Shown one piece after another: positions 8,993 to 18,729 of a DNA stretch of 64,000 nucleotides (positions are counted from its first letter, which is position 1; each line of letters begins with the position of its first letter). A program made the translations under genes and the position numbers. Under the pieces are notes generated by a model that saw nothing but the letters and a program-made list of their open reading frames with translations, did no database searches and was not told where the DNA came from. The DNA is from Actinoplanes oblitus (lineage in GTDB: Bacteria; Actinomycetota; Actinomycetes; Mycobacteriales; Micromonosporaceae). The DNA lies in the NCBI RefSeq assembly GCF_030252345.1, contig NZ_CP126980.1:6215501-6279500 (forward strand), given 5' to 3'.

Positions 8993-9056
8993 GCACCGAC
9001 GGCCCGCCGGCGGTCCCGACCCGGTTCGGCTGGTGGCGGGACGCTGATCCCGGGGC

Positions 9057-10613
9057 CTAGCCGGACAGGGCCATCCCGGATTCGTAGCGCATCCAGGTGC
9101 CCTTGCCGCGGTGCTTCGAGGCGTACATCGCCATGTCGGCGTCGTGGAGCAGCGACCGCACGTCGTCGCGCTCCGCGGCGCAGGCGATGCCGATGCTCGC
9201 GTTGGCGCAGACCGCCATCTCGTCGCCGACCTGGATCGGCTCGGTCATCGCGCGGAGGATGCGCTGCGCGGTCAGCTCCGCGTCGCGGACCGTGCAGTCG
9301 CGCAGCAGCAGCGCGAACTCGTCGCCGCCGAGCCGGGCCACCAGGTCGCCGGAGCGCACCGACTGACGCAGTTTCTCGGCCACCCCGGCGAGCAGCAGGT
9401 CGCCGGCGGCGTGCCCGTGCGTGTCGTTGACCGCCTTGAAGCCGTCCAGGTCGACCAGCAGCAGCGCGACCGTCTCCGGCCGGGCCTCCCGCAGTGTGCT
9501 GGTGGTCTCCTCGCGGAAGTGCGCACGGTTGGCCAGCCCGGTCAGCTCGTCGAAGAGCGCCTGGTGGCGCAGCCGCTGCTCGTGCTCGCGCAGCTCGGTG
9601 AGGGTGGTGTCGAGCTGGTCGATCAGCCGGGTGTTGTCGTGGAAGGCGGCCAGCTGCCGGGCCACCACCAGGGCCACGATCACGCCGAGACCGCTGACCG
9701 CCACCACCAGCGGGCCGTTCCTGCCGTCCGGCAGCACGAGCACCAGGGTGGCGAAGACGACGACGATCGAACCGTACGGCAGCAGGCTGTACGGCTTGCG
9801 GCGGCGCGCGCCGAACGCGGTCTCGTCGACGCCCGCGATGATCTCCTGGATCCGCGGGCCCATCGCGACCAGCAGCGACGGGAAGAACCGGATGGCGTAC
9901 ACGTAGGCCGGGAACCCGTCGGCCAGGCCGGGCGGGGCGGCGAACAGGCCGATCCCGTTCCCGAGGGCCGCGGCGATCATCGGGATGGCCGCCGCCCGGT
10001 GCATCGGCGCGTTGCCGCTCAGGAAGATCTTCACGGCGGCGAAGCCGGTGGTCAGCATGACCGCGGCGCCCAGCAGCGCGCCGACCAGGCTGGAGTTCTC
10101 GTCGTGGTGTTGCGGGCTGAGCACCAGGCACCAGGCGACCACCGCGCCGCCGACCATCACGGTGGCGGTGTCCAGCCAGAACGCGAGCGCCTCGCGGCGG
10201 GAGCGGCCGGGGTGCGGGTGGATCAGCATGGCCACGATGATCAGGATCTCGCCGGCGGCGAAACAGCCGGACTGCACCGTGCCGCCGGCCGTCGACCACT
10301 GGTCGTGCCGGGTCAGGGTGAGCGCCGCCTGCACCGAGTCGCCGAGGACGAACAGCCCGGCGGCGACCGTCAGCAGCCGCCAGAAACGGCGGACCGGGCC
10401 GGACGCGATCCGGCTGACCCGCCAGGCCGAGTACGCCAGCAGCAGGTCGAGCGGCGGCTGGAACAGCCAGAACACCCGCACCTGGGAGTTGTAGTGGCCG
10501 GCCAGCACGAACAGCAGCACCAGGCCGAGCGCGGTCCAGCCGAACGCGCCGAGCAGGACCGGGTCACGCCGAATCGCCCGACCTGCCCTCGGCTCCCGCT
10601 CCACCCTCGTCAC
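9057..10613 (-). CDS. Membrane-bound diguanylate cyclase (GGDEF protein)
   Basis: 518 residues. Seven or eight hydrophobic segments fill the first 330 residues (e.g. ALGLVLLFVLAGHY, EILIIVAMLI), with no recognised sensory fold. A GGDEF domain begins at HQALFDELTGLANRAHF and carries an intact active site, RLGGDEFALLL, so it should make cyclic di-GMP. The upstream RxxD inhibitory site is not obvious. The start is taken as GTG at 10613; no strong ribosome site is visible and the GTG three codons later is possible. It is divergent from the ABC-F gene with a 78-base gap. There is no EAL domain, unlike the protein at 16428. Confidence 0.88.
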   Translation of the reverse strand: MTRVEREPRAGRAIRRDPVLLGAFGWTALGLVLLFVLAGHYNSQVRVFWLFQPPLDLLLAYSAWRVSRIASGPVRRFWRLLTVAAGLFVLGDSVQAALTLTRHDQWSTAGGTVQSGCFAAGEILIIVAMLIHPHPGRSRREALAFWLDTATVMVGGAVVAWCLVLSPQHHDENSSLVGALLGAAVMLTTGFAAVKIFLSGNAPMHRAAAIPMIAAALGNGIGLFAAPPGLADGFPAYVYAIRFFPSLLVAMGPRIQEIIAGVDETAFGARRRKPYSLLPYGSIVVVFATLVLVLPDGRNGPLVVAVSGLGVIVALVVARQLAAFHDNTRLIDQLDTTLTELREHEQRLRHQALFDELTGLANRAHFREETTSTLREARPETVALLLVDLDGFKAVNDTHGHAAGDLLLAGVAEKLRQSVRSGDLVARLGGDEFALLLRDCTVRDAELTAQRILRAMTEPIQVGDEMAVCANASIGIACAAERDDVRSLLHDADMAMYASKHRGKGTWMRYESGMALSG

Positions 10614-10691
10614 GGCGGGACAATCGGCCGGCGACGGCAACTCTTGAGCGTTCCCGGGCACCGGAGCGGCAGGGCCTAGGATGACTCCTCG

Positions 10692-12323
10692 ATGAGCGCC
10701 ACACTGATCGCCCGGGAACTCGCCGCTGGGCACGGCGACCGCAGCCTCTTCACCGGCCTGGACCTGGTGGTCGCCCCCGGGGACGTGATCGGCCTGGTGG
10801 GGGTGAACGGCGCCGGTAAGACCACCCTTCTGCGTACGCTGGCCGGTCTGCTGCCGGCGGAGAGCGGAAGTGTCGCGCTCAGCCCGCCCACCGCGAACGT
10901 GGGTTATCTCCCGCAGGAGCGGGAGCGCCGGGCCGGTGAGACGGTGCGCGACTTCTTGGCCCGGCGCACCGGGGTGGCGGCCGCGCAGGCGGCGATGGAC
11001 GCGGCGGCCGACGAGCTGGCAGCCGGCGCACCGGGCGCCGACGACAGGTACGCGGTGGCCCTGGAACGCTGGCTCGACCTGGGCGGCGCCGACCTGGACG
11101 AGCGTGCCGAGGCCCTCTCCCGGGCGGAGCTCCGGCTCGACCTGGAGCTGCCGATGACAGCCCTCTCCGGCGGTCAGGCGGCCCGCGCCGGGATGGCGTC
11201 GTTGCTGCTCAGCCGCTATGACGTCTATCTGCTCGACGAGCCGACCAACGACCTGGACCTGGACGGCCTGGCCCACCTGGAGGGCTTCGTCAAGGGTCTG
11301 CGCGGTGGTCTGGTGGTGGTCAGCCACGACCGCGAGTTCCTCGCCCGCACCGTCACCAAGGTGCTCGAACTCGACCTGCATCAACAACAGATCCACCGGT
11401 ACGGCGGCGGCTACGCCAGTTACCTGGAGGAGCGCGAACGCGCCCGGTCGCACGCCCGCGAGCAGTACGAGGAGTACTCCGACAAGAAGGAGGACCTGCT
11501 CGACCGCGCCCGGACGCAGCGTGCCTGGATGGACAAGGGCGTCCGCAACGCCCGCCGCAAGTCGAGCGACAACGACAAGATCGGCAAGAACCTCCGCGGC
11601 GAGACCAGCGAGAAGCAGGCCGCCAAGGCCCGCCAGACGGAAAAGATGATCGAACGCCTCGAGGTGGTCGAGGAGCCGCGCAAGGAGTGGGAACTCCGGA
11701 TGGAGATCGCCACGGCGCCCCGGGCCGGCGCGGTGGTGGCGACCATGCGGGAGGCGTACGTCCAGCGCGGCTCGTTCGCCCTCGGGCCGGTCACCCTGCA
11801 GGTCGACTGGGCCGACCGGGTGGCGATCACCGGCGCCAACGGCTCCGGCAAGTCCACGCTGCTCGCGGCGATGCTCGGCCGGCTCCCGCTGACCTCCGGC
11901 ACCGCCGCGCTGGGCCCGGGGGTGGTGGTCGGCGAGGTGGACCAGGCGCGCGGGCTGTTCCTCGGCTCGCAGAGCCTGGCCCGGGCGTTCGGCGACGCGG
12001 TGCCGGACTGGAGCGACGCCGACGTGCGGACCCTGCTGGCCAAGTTCGGGCTGCGGGCCGGGCACGTGCTGCGCCCGGCCGGCTCGCTCTCCCCCGGCGA
12101 ACGCACCCGGGCGGCGCTCGCCCTGCTCCAGGCGCGCGGGGTGAACCTGCTGGTCCTCGACGAGCCCACCAACCATCTGGACCTGCCGGCGATCGAGCAG
12201 CTGGAGTCGGCGCTGGCGTCGTACACCGGCACCCTGCTGCTGGTCACCCACGACCGCCGTATGCTGGCGGCGGTCCAGACCAACCGCCACCTCGAGGTGG
12301 CCGACGGCAAGGTCACCGGCTGA
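10692..12323 (+). CDS. ABC-F type ATPase (ribosome-associated/antibiotic-resistance family)
   Basis: 543 residues with two ABC ATPase domains in one chain and no membrane segments, the ABC-F layout. Walker A motifs are GVNGAGKTT (37-45) and GANGSGKST (about 380). Signatures are LSGGQ (about 157) and LSPGE (about 465). Walker B ends in LLDEPTNDLDL and VLDEPTNHLDL. A long charged linker (about 235-320, rich in Lys/Arg/Glu) joins them, as in proteins that enter the ribosomal E site. Members act as translation factors or protect ribosomes from antibiotics; sequence alone does not tell which. A small gene follows after 5 bases. Confidence 0.9.
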   Translation: MSATLIARELAAGHGDRSLFTGLDLVVAPGDVIGLVGVNGAGKTTLLRTLAGLLPAESGSVALSPPTANVGYLPQERERRAGETVRDFLARRTGVAAAQAAMDAAADELAAGAPGADDRYAVALERWLDLGGADLDERAEALSRAELRLDLELPMTALSGGQAARAGMASLLLSRYDVYLLDEPTNDLDLDGLAHLEGFVKGLRGGLVVVSHDREFLARTVTKVLELDLHQQQIHRYGGGYASYLEERERARSHAREQYEEYSDKKEDLLDRARTQRAWMDKGVRNARRKSSDNDKIGKNLRGETSEKQAAKARQTEKMIERLEVVEEPRKEWELRMEIATAPRAGAVVATMREAYVQRGSFALGPVTLQVDWADRVAITGANGSGKSTLLAAMLGRLPLTSGTAALGPGVVVGEVDQARGLFLGSQSLARAFGDAVPDWSDADVRTLLAKFGLRAGHVLRPAGSLSPGERTRAALALLQARGVNLLVLDEPTNHLDLPAIEQLESALASYTGTLLLVTHDRRMLAAVQTNRHLEVADGKVTG

Positions 12324-12328
12324 CACCC

Positions 12329-12721
12329 ATGAGCACGATCATCACGTTCTACACCGCCGCCAACGACGACGCCGCCGAGGACGACGGCCCCGGCCGCGAC
12401 GCCGTCGAGTTCGCCGGCTTCGACGTCTTCGCCTCCCTGGAGGAGTGGGAGAGCCTGCTGCTGGACCGGACCGGGGACCAGATCGCCGGGCCGGAGCAGG
12501 TCAACGACGAGGAGTCGCCGCTGATCCTGGGCTTTCTGCCGAAACTCACCGCGGCCCTGGCCCGCGCCGACGCCGCCACCCTGCGCGACGTCACGGCCCG
12601 GTGGGTCGCGGCCCGCGCGGCCGACGGCGAGACCCTCGACCCGGCCCGGGCCCGCGAGATCCTCACCGCGCTGGTGACGCTGGCCCGCTCGCGCCGTCGC
12701 CTCTACTGCCAGGTCGCCTGA
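12329..12721 (+). CDS. Hypothetical protein, co-transcribed with the ABC-F gene
   Basis: 130 residues, starting 5 bases after the ABC-F stop, so probably translated by reinitiation. The N-terminus is acidic (NDDAAEDDGPGRDAVEF); the C-terminal half is helical and Arg/Ala-rich. I recognise no family. Codon third positions are strongly G/C, as expected for a real gene here. Its last 40 bases are the first copy of a roughly 59-bp unit that is repeated twice more downstream without an open frame. Confidence 0.6.
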   Translation: MSTIITFYTAANDDAAEDDGPGRDAVEFAGFDVFASLEEWESLLLDRTGDQIAGPEQVNDEESPLILGFLPKLTAALARADAATLRDVTARWVAARAADGETLDPARAREILTALVTLARSRRRLYCQVA

Positions 12722-12850
12722 CCCACGCGCTCATCCTCCTGGCCCGCTCCCACCGCCGCCTCTACCGCCAGGTCGCCTGGCCCACGCGCTCATTCTTCTT
12801 GGCCCGTTCCCGCCGCCTCTACCGCCAGGTTCGCTCACCCACGCGCCGGC
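12681..12850. repeat. Degenerate ~59-bp triplication of the preceding gene's 3' end
   Basis: Segments beginning TGGCCCG(C/T)TC at 12681, 12740 and 12800 each continue with a C(G/C)CCGCCTCTACCGCCAGGT-like stretch and a CCCACGCG spacer. The first copy encodes the C-terminus of the 130-residue protein; the later two lie past its stop. This looks like local duplication followed by drift. Confidence 0.75.
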
Positions 12851-12907
12851 CGGGCGCGTCTGCCGGGCGCTGAGCGCCTCGGCGGCCGGGCACGGCGTGC
12901 GGATCGA

Positions 12908-13246
12908 TCAGGCGACGTGGCGGGCCGGACGGAGCAGGGTCAGCGCACGGAGTGCCTCGGCGCGGGAGATGGGCTGGTCGTCCTCGGCCTGAACGGCCAG
13001 GGCCATCTCGATCGCCTGCCGGATCCAGGTCGTCTTGGGCAGGTCGGCGGCCTTGGCCGCGGCGGCGACGGACTGGTCGAGATCGACCGGCAGGCGCAGC
13101 GATCGGACGACCATGACCGGCGAGCCGGCCGGGGGCAGCGAGTCCAGCAGCGCCTGCTCCTCCCGCGGCCCGGCGGCCGGCTCGAAGGCGAGCCCGGTCA
13201 TGAACCCGTCGAGCTCTTCGGGCGTCCGCGGTACGTCGTGACTCAT
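12908..13246 (-). CDS. Ribbon-helix-helix antitoxin-like protein (BrnA-like)
   Basis: 112 residues. The central part, SLRLPVDLDQSVAAAAKAAD then LPKTTWIRQAIEMAL, is a ribbon-helix-helix DNA-binding motif as found in CopG/BrnA-type antitoxins. The N-terminal 55 residues are acidic and Pro-rich and may contact the toxin. The ATG at 13246 overlaps the stop of the upstream toxin-like gene (ATGA). The toxin-first gene order is that of brnTA. In such pairs the antitoxin neutralises the RNase and represses the operon. Confidence 0.68.
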   Translation of the reverse strand: MSHDVPRTPEELDGFMTGLAFEPAAGPREEQALLDSLPPAGSPVMVVRSLRLPVDLDQSVAAAAKAADLPKTTWIRQAIEMALAVQAEDDQPISRAEALRALTLLRPARHVA

Positions 13247-13518
13247 TCCGTCTCCTCCCACCGGCTGAACTCCATCAGCTCCTCGTCCGTCATGTCGCGG
13301 GCGCCGATGATCTTCCAGGTGTGCCCGGCGGTGTGGTAGACCGCGACGATCAACGGTCGACCGGCCGCCGTGCGGCTCCACACGGTGAGGACCGAGACGC
13401 CGGTGGCGCTGGTCGCCCGTCGCGGCCAGCGGCGGCGCGCGTCCAGCGCCTGACGCACCTCACCCTGCTCGATGCCGAGCAGGGCGGCCAGTGCCCAGTC
13501 GTCCCATTCGTATGGCAC
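13243..13518 (-). CDS. BrnT-like toxin candidate
   Basis: 91 residues: an N-terminal helical part with EWDDWALAALLGIEQGEV, then a beta-rich half ending HTWKIIGARDMTDEELMEF. The I-I-G-A-R-x-M-T-x-E ending resembles the I-I-S-A-R-x-A-x-x-x-E end of BrnT-type RNase toxins. It is divergent in sequence, so the family call rests on size, this C-terminal pattern and the overlapping ribbon-helix-helix partner. It could instead be an uncharacterised toxin of another fold. A TA-rich stretch (TACTACTCGCGTAATACG, about 13530) upstream may hold the promoter. Confidence 0.58.
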   Translation of the reverse strand: MPYEWDDWALAALLGIEQGEVRQALDARRRWPRRATSATGVSVLTVWSRTAAGRPLIVAVYHTAGHTWKIIGARDMTDEELMEFSRWEETE

Positions 13519-13563
13519 CCCGGAAGCGTACTACTCGCGTAATACGCGGCTCCACCTCCGAGG

Positions 13564-15186
13564 TTACCCCGCCGGCGGGGTGAGTCCCGGGCTGAGCGGG
13601 CTCTCGTTGCCGCCACGGTCCAGCGCGCTGAGGCAGTAGGTCGCCTTCGCCACCGGTTGCCGGTCGGCGATCTCCGTGCCGGCCCGGCCAGTGGCCACCA
13701 GGGTGGCCGGGCCGCCGGTGCTGCGGTAGAGCGCCCAGTTCGCCGTCGCGACACCGGAGGCGGTCAGCACCAGCCGGTTGCCGGCCCGCCCGCTCCCGGT
13801 GAGCCGCGGGGTGGCGGGCGCCGCCGCGGCCAGCCGGGCCAGCCGGGGCAGCAGCGCCGGGGCCGCGTAGTGCGCCTTCCGGTACCGGCTGATCGCGCCG
13901 AACTTGTCGCCACGGACCTGCGCCGCGCTGAAGTGGATCTCGCCCTGCGCGCCGTACTGCCGGTTCAGCCGCATCTCCCGGTCGAGCATGGCCGGGTCGC
14001 TCCAGTCGCCCTTCTCGCCCACCCGGTAGTCGGCCATGCCGATGTAGAGCTGCACCTTGCTGCCCTTCATCAGGGTGGTCCACCACTTGACCATGGTGGT
14101 GTAGTCGGCCTTGTCGAACCCGATGGTCCAGTACAGCTGCGGCACGATGTAGTCGAGCCACCCGGAGAGCACCCAGGTGCGGGTGTCCGCGTAGATGGCG
14201 TCGTAGCTCTCCAGGCCGCTGGAGGCCGAGCCCCGCGGGTCCGACGACCTGTTGCGCCAGATCCCGAACGGGCTGATCCCGAACTTCACCCACGGCTTGA
14301 GCTGCTGGAGCCGCTCGTGCATCTCGCGGACCAGCGTGTTCACGTTCGCCCGGCGCCAGTCCGCCTTCGATTGCCCGGCACCGTATTTCCGGTACGAGGC
14401 GGCGTCCGGGAAGTCCTGCCCCTCCTCCGGGTACGGGTAGAAGAAGTCGTCGAAGTGCACGCCGTCGACGTCGTACTTCCGCACCGCCTCCAGCATCGAG
14501 TCCTCGACGAACCGGCGCGCCTCGGGGATGCCCGGATCGAAGTAGAAGCGCCCGTTCTTCCCGGTCGGGTACGCGATCCGCCACTCCGGATGCTTGCGCA
14601 GCGGATGGTTGGGCGCCAGCTTGGCGGCGTCGGTACCGGACCCGCCACCGGGCGCCGGCTGGGTCCCCCGGTACGGGTTGAACCAGGCGTGGAACTCCAG
14701 CCCCCGGGCGTGCGCCTCGGACACCATGAACGCCATCGGGTCCCACCCCGGCGACCTCCCGTCGAACCGGCCGGTCAGCCAGTTCGACCAGGGCGCGTAG
14801 TCGGACGGCCAGAACGCGTCGCCGCTGGGCCGCACGTGCACGAAGATCGCGTTGTGGTGCTGGGCGACCGCCACGTCCAGCCACCTGAGGTACTCCGCCT
14901 CGACCTGCGCCTGGCTCAGCCCGGGCCGGCTCGGGAAGTCCAGGTTGTAGACAGTGGTCAGCCACATCCCGCGCAGCTCCCGCGCGGCCACCACCGGCTG
15001 CCCGGCGCACCGCCCGGCGGTGCCGGCCACCGGTGCCGCCAGGGTTCCGGCGGGGACGACAGGCAACGACCCAGCGGCCGGCGCCTCGTAGAACGCGGCC
15101 CGGACCAGCCCGGCGCCGATCCCCAGCGCGGCGATCAGCACCGCGGACAGCAGCAGTCCCAGCCGAAGGCGTTGCGCCGTCGTCAC
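13564..15186 (-). CDS. Secreted family 10-like glycosyl hydrolase (GHL10/DUF187)
   Basis: 540 residues. An N-terminal hydrophobic segment (about 9-30) acts as signal or anchor. The core (about 65-430) matches the glycosyl hydrolase-like GHL10 barrel, with ELRGMWLTTVYNLDFPSRPG at its start, FVHVRPSGDAFWPSDY, FHAWFNPYR, DGVHFDDFFYPYP and GISPFGIWRN. The C-terminal 90 residues look like a fibronectin type III-type module. Substrate is unknown; relatives are thought to act on cell-wall or extracellular glycans. The GTG start at 15186 overlaps the glgA stop (GTGA), so it is coupled to glycogen synthase although the product is exported. Confidence 0.84.
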   Translation of the reverse strand: MTTAQRLRLGLLLSAVLIAALGIGAGLVRAAFYEAPAAGSLPVVPAGTLAAPVAGTAGRCAGQPVVAARELRGMWLTTVYNLDFPSRPGLSQAQVEAEYLRWLDVAVAQHHNAIFVHVRPSGDAFWPSDYAPWSNWLTGRFDGRSPGWDPMAFMVSEAHARGLEFHAWFNPYRGTQPAPGGGSGTDAAKLAPNHPLRKHPEWRIAYPTGKNGRFYFDPGIPEARRFVEDSMLEAVRKYDVDGVHFDDFFYPYPEEGQDFPDAASYRKYGAGQSKADWRRANVNTLVREMHERLQQLKPWVKFGISPFGIWRNRSSDPRGSASSGLESYDAIYADTRTWVLSGWLDYIVPQLYWTIGFDKADYTTMVKWWTTLMKGSKVQLYIGMADYRVGEKGDWSDPAMLDREMRLNRQYGAQGEIHFSAAQVRGDKFGAISRYRKAHYAAPALLPRLARLAAAAPATPRLTGSGRAGNRLVLTASGVATANWALYRSTGGPATLVATGRAGTEIADRQPVAKATYCLSALDRGGNESPLSPGLTPPAG

Positions 15187-16376
15187 AGCACCGACCGGTA
15201 CACGTTCAGGGTGTCCTCGGCGATCCGGGCCCAGCTGAAGTGCTCGACGGCGCGACGGCGGCCGGCCTTGCCCATCCGCTCGGCGAGCTGCGGGTCGTTG
15301 AGCACCCGGGTGAGCGTGGCGGCCAGGTCGGCGACGAACTTCTCCGGGTGCACCGGGGTGCCGGTCCCGTCGTCGACCTGCTCGATCGGGACCAGCAGGC
15401 CGGTCTCGCCGTCCGCGACCACCTCGGGGATGCCGCCGGTGGCGGTGGCGACGACAGCCGTCTCGCAGGCCATCGCCTCCAGGTTGACGATGCCCATCGG
15501 CTCGTAGACGGACGGGCAGACGAAGACGGTGGCGTGCGTCAGCACCTGGATGACGTCCTGCTTGGGCAGCATCTCCTGCACCCAGATGACGCCCTCGGGG
15601 TCACGGGCGGCGCGCAGGTCGTCGGCGAGCGCCGCCACCTCGGCAGCGATCTCCGGGGTGTCCGGCGCACCGGCGAGCAGGATGATCTGCGCGTCGGCGG
15701 GCAGCGAGAGGCAGGCCCGCATCAGGTACGGCAGGCCCTTCTGCCGGGTGATCCGGCCCACGAAGACGACGCTCGGCCGGTTCCGGTCGATGCCGAGCCG
15801 GTCCACCACGGCGGTCCCGTGATCGGGTGAGTACAACGAGGTGTCGATGCCGTTGTAGACCACGTGGATCTTGTCAGGGTCGACCGACGGGTACGCCTTC
15901 AGCACGTCCCGCCGCATCCCGGCGGAGACCGCGACGACGGCGTCGGCCCCCTCGATCGCGGTCCGCTCGCAGAACGACGACAGGGCGTAGCCCCCGCCGA
16001 GCTGCTCCGCCTTCCACGGGCGCAGCGGCTCCAGGCTGTGCGTGGTCACCACGTGCGGGATGCCGTGCAGCAGTTTCGCGGTGTGCCCGGCGAAGTTCGC
16101 GTACCAGGTGTGGCTGTGCACGACATCGGCGCCCGCGCAGCCGGACGCCATGGCGAGGTTCACCCCCATGGTGCGCAGCGCGGCGTTCGCCCCGGCCAGC
16201 TCGGCCGGTTCCGGGTACGCCGTGACGCCCTCCTCGGTGCGCGGCGCGCCGAAGCAGTGCACCCGCACGTCGGCGAGCCGCCGCAGGTCCCTGGTCAGGT
16301 ATTCCAGGTGCACACCGGCGCCGCCGTACACCTCCGGCGGGTATTCACGGGTCAGGAGGTCCACACGCAGAGCCAC
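15183..16376 (-). CDS. glgA: Glycogen synthase GlgA (GT4, actinobacterial type)
   Basis: 397 residues, the length of the short actinobacterial glycogen synthase/GlgM-like family, not the 480-residue GT5 enzyme. The N-terminal Rossmann lobe starts LLTREYPPEVYGGAGVHLEY and contains DVVHSHTWYANF and THSLEPLRPWK. The C-terminal lobe has VVFVGRITRQKG, PSVYEPMGIVNLEAMA (the E-x7-E donor-site pattern) and ATGGIPEVV. It elongates alpha-1,4-glucan from ADP-glucose, or in the GlgM variant makes maltose-1-phosphate. Its ADP-glucose would come from the glgC product encoded 2.3 kb away. The GTG at 16376 is used; another GTG lies three codons upstream. Confidence 0.88.
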   Translation of the reverse strand: MALRVDLLTREYPPEVYGGAGVHLEYLTRDLRRLADVRVHCFGAPRTEEGVTAYPEPAELAGANAALRTMGVNLAMASGCAGADVVHSHTWYANFAGHTAKLLHGIPHVVTTHSLEPLRPWKAEQLGGGYALSSFCERTAIEGADAVVAVSAGMRRDVLKAYPSVDPDKIHVVYNGIDTSLYSPDHGTAVVDRLGIDRNRPSVVFVGRITRQKGLPYLMRACLSLPADAQIILLAGAPDTPEIAAEVAALADDLRAARDPEGVIWVQEMLPKQDVIQVLTHATVFVCPSVYEPMGIVNLEAMACETAVVATATGGIPEVVADGETGLLVPIEQVDDGTGTPVHPEKFVADLAATLTRVLNDPQLAERMGKAGRRRAVEHFSWARIAEDTLNVYRSVL

Positions 16377-16427
16377 GCACCGCACAATAGCCGACCGCAA
16401 CCGGGTGCGACCGCTTCGCGCACCCGG

Positions 16428-18671
16428 ATGGCAACCGTCCGGGGCTCCAATGACCAGGTGCGAAACCGGAGCAGCAGCGTGGCGTGGTGGTACGCCCTGG
16501 CGATCGGTGTGCCGGCGGTCACCGCCGCGCAGCTGTTCGCCGCCGGTCCGCTGTTCTACGTGATCCAGCTGGCCGGCGTCGCGGTGGTGCTGTGCCGGCG
16601 CTCGCATCCCGGCTGGCGGCTGCTGGCCGCCGGGCACCTCGCCGGGGTGCTGGCGACCGCCTTCTGGACGCTGGGCCCGGTCGCCCCGAGCAACACCCCG
16701 CAGGGGCTCACCCTGGTCCCGCTCTACACGCTGGCCGCCGCCGGCACGGTACGGCTCACCCGGCGCCACCGGCGTGTCGCCAGCCCGGCCGAGCTGGGCG
16801 TGGAGGCCGGCGCCGTGGTCCTCGGGCTGGCCATGGTGGCCTGGTCGTTCGTGGTGCTGCCGTACCTCGGGGCACCGGGGTACCAGCAGGTCAGCAACGC
16901 CCTCGCGGCGCTCTACGCGCTGATCGACCTGGCCGTGCTGGGCGGCGCGCTGCGCGCCCTGACCGGCCCGTGGCGCACCCCGGCCCGGCTGCTCGGCATG
17001 TCCGGGGCGGCGCTGCTCGGCGCCCACCTGCTCTACGCCGCCACGGACGGCGACGGCACCGCCCCGTTCCTGCCCGGCGGCACCTCGTTCCTGCTCATCC
17101 AGTACGCCGGGGTGCTGGTCACCGCGGCCGCCCTGCACCCGGCGGCGGACCGGCTGGGCGTCACCGAGCAGCGGAACACCCGGACCAAGCTGGCCGGGAT
17201 CGTGGCCATCGCGATCGTCGGCCCGCTGCTGCCGGTGCTCAGCCGCCCCACCGACGCCGTCGCGTACGTCCCGGCGACGCTCACCGCGGCCCTGTGCGGG
17301 CTGCTGGTGCTGCGGATCTGGCTGCTGGCCCGGATCGCCCAGCGGCACGCCCGGGATGCCGGGGAGCGGGCCGCCCAGCTGCGCGCCTCCGTCGACGAGC
17401 AGGCGGCGCTGCAGCGGCGGCTGGCGTACCGGGCCGGGCACGACACGCTGACCGGGCTGGCGAACCGGGAGCTGCTGCTCGAACAGCTGGCGCTGCCCAG
17501 CGTCCGGGACCGGGCGCACTGCCTGCTGCTCTGTTCGCTGGACGGGTTCAAGGAGGTCAACGACTCGTACGGGCACCCGGTCGGCGACGAGGTGCTGCGT
17601 CAGCTCGCCGGGCGGCTGCTGCTGTTCGCTCCCGAGGCGGTGCTGGTCGCCCGGCTCGGCGGTGACGAGTTCGGGCTGCTGCTGACCGACCCCGATCAGG
17701 CGGTGGAGCTGGCCGGGCGGGTGCTGGAGACGGTGGCCGGGGTGCCGGTGACCGTCGGCGAGCGGCGGATCCACCTGACCGCGAGTGCGGGACTGGCGGA
17801 CGGCGTACCGGGAAATCCGCCCTCGGTCGTGCTCGGTGACGCGGACCTCGCGCTGCGGGCGGCCAAGGTGGCGGGCGGCGCCCGCCTGGCCCGGTTCGAC
17901 GACTCGCTGCGCGCCCAGCAGAGCGAGCGTGCCCGGATCGCCGCCGGGCTGCGCGCCGGGCTCGCCGACGGCTCGCTGTTCCTGCACTACCAGCCGGTGG
18001 TGGACCCGGCGACCGGGCGGATGACCGGCGTGGAGGCGCTGATGCGCTGGCGGCGGGACGGCGAACTGGTGCCGCCGATGGTGTTCATCCCGGTCGCCGA
18101 GCAGACCGGGCTGATCGGCCAGCTCGGCGTGCTGGCGCTGCGGCTGGCCTGCGCGCGCGGCGCCGACTGGTACCGGCGGCACGGGATCTACGTGACCGTC
18201 AACGTCTCCACCCATCAGCTGCGCGACCCGGAGTTCGCGGACACCGTGCTGGCGGTCCTCGCCGAGACCGGGATGCCGGGCACCGGACTGGTTCTGGAGA
18301 TCACCGAGTCGGTGCTCGTCGACGCGGCCGACACGCCGGTGCTCGGGACGCTGCGTGAGCACGGGATCCGGATCGCCATCGACGACTTCGGCACCGGGTA
18401 CTCGTCGCTGGCCTACCTGCGCCGGCTGCCGGTGGACATTCTCAAGATCGACCGTTCGTTCATCGACGACGTCAGCTTCACCCGGGCCATCCTCGACCTG
18501 GCGCACAGCCAGGACCTGGTCACGGTGGCCGAGGGGGTGGAGACGGCGACGCAGGCGGACCAGCTCCGGGAGCTGCGGTGCGATCTCGTCCAGGGCTATC
18601 ATTTCGGACGCCCGGCCGAGCCGGAGGCGATCGAGTCACTGATGCGAGAGAGCAGCGCCACGGCCGCGTGA
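16428..18671 (+). CDS. Membrane GGDEF-EAL protein (cyclic di-GMP turnover)
   Basis: 747 residues. About eight transmembrane segments fill residues 10-310, then a GGDEF domain (from [17 protein letters not shown]; active site [11 protein letters not shown]) and an EAL domain ([20 protein letters not shown] through QGYHFGRP). Both signature motifs are intact, and the metal/base residues of EAL are present ([36 protein letters not shown]). It may therefore both make and degrade cyclic di-GMP, with one activity dominating. The ATG at 16428 is chosen; a GTG at 16458 is an alternative. It sits between glgA (divergent, 51-base gap) and glgC (58 bases downstream). Confidence 0.9.
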   Translation: MATVRGSNDQVRNRSSSVAWWYALAIGVPAVTAAQLFAAGPLFYVIQLAGVAVVLCRRSHPGWRLLAAGHLAGVLATAFWTLGPVAPSNTPQGLTLVPLYTLAAAGTVRLTRRHRRVASPAELGVEAGAVVLGLAMVAWSFVVLPYLGAPGYQQVSNALAALYALIDLAVLGGALRALTGPWRTPARLLGMSGAALLGAHLLYAATDGDGTAPFLPGGTSFLLIQYAGVLVTAAALHPAADRLGVTEQRNTRTKLAGIVAIAIVGPLLPVLSRPTDAVAYVPATLTAALCGLLVLRIWLLARIAQRHARDAGERAAQLRASVDEQAALQRRLAYRAGHDTLTGLANRELLLEQLALPSVRDRAHCLLLCSLDGFKEVNDSYGHPVGDEVLRQLAGRLLLFAPEAVLVARLGGDEFGLLLTDPDQAVELAGRVLETVAGVPVTVGERRIHLTASAGLADGVPGNPPSVVLGDADLALRAAKVAGGARLARFDDSLRAQQSERARIAAGLRAGLADGSLFLHYQPVVDPATGRMTGVEALMRWRRDGELVPPMVFIPVAEQTGLIGQLGVLALRLACARGADWYRRHGIYVTVNVSTHQLRDPEFADTVLAVLAETGMPGTGLVLEITESVLVDAADTPVLGTLREHGIRIAIDDFGTGYSSLAYLRRLPVDILKIDRSFIDDVSFTRAILDLAHSQDLVTVAEGVETATQADQLRELRCDLVQGYHFGRPAEPEAIESLMRESSATAA

Positions 18672-18692
18672 CCAAAGTTCGCAACACTTTGG
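18672..18692. promoter_or_regulatory. Inverted repeat directly upstream of glgC
   Basis: CCAAAGT and ACTTTGG are exact complements 7 bases apart, starting at the stop of the GGDEF-EAL gene and ending 37 bases before the glgC start. The spacing is right for an operator. It lacks a T-run, so it is a poor intrinsic terminator. Confidence 0.4.
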
Positions 18693-18729
18693 GTGGCGAA
18701 CGGCAGGCGGGGATATTAGCGTCCTTCCC

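Noticed and set aside
9111..10679. A 522-codon plus-strand frame opposite the diguanylate cyclase
   Set aside because: Antisense shadow of the GGDEF gene, rich in Arg/Gly/His/Gln with no domain.
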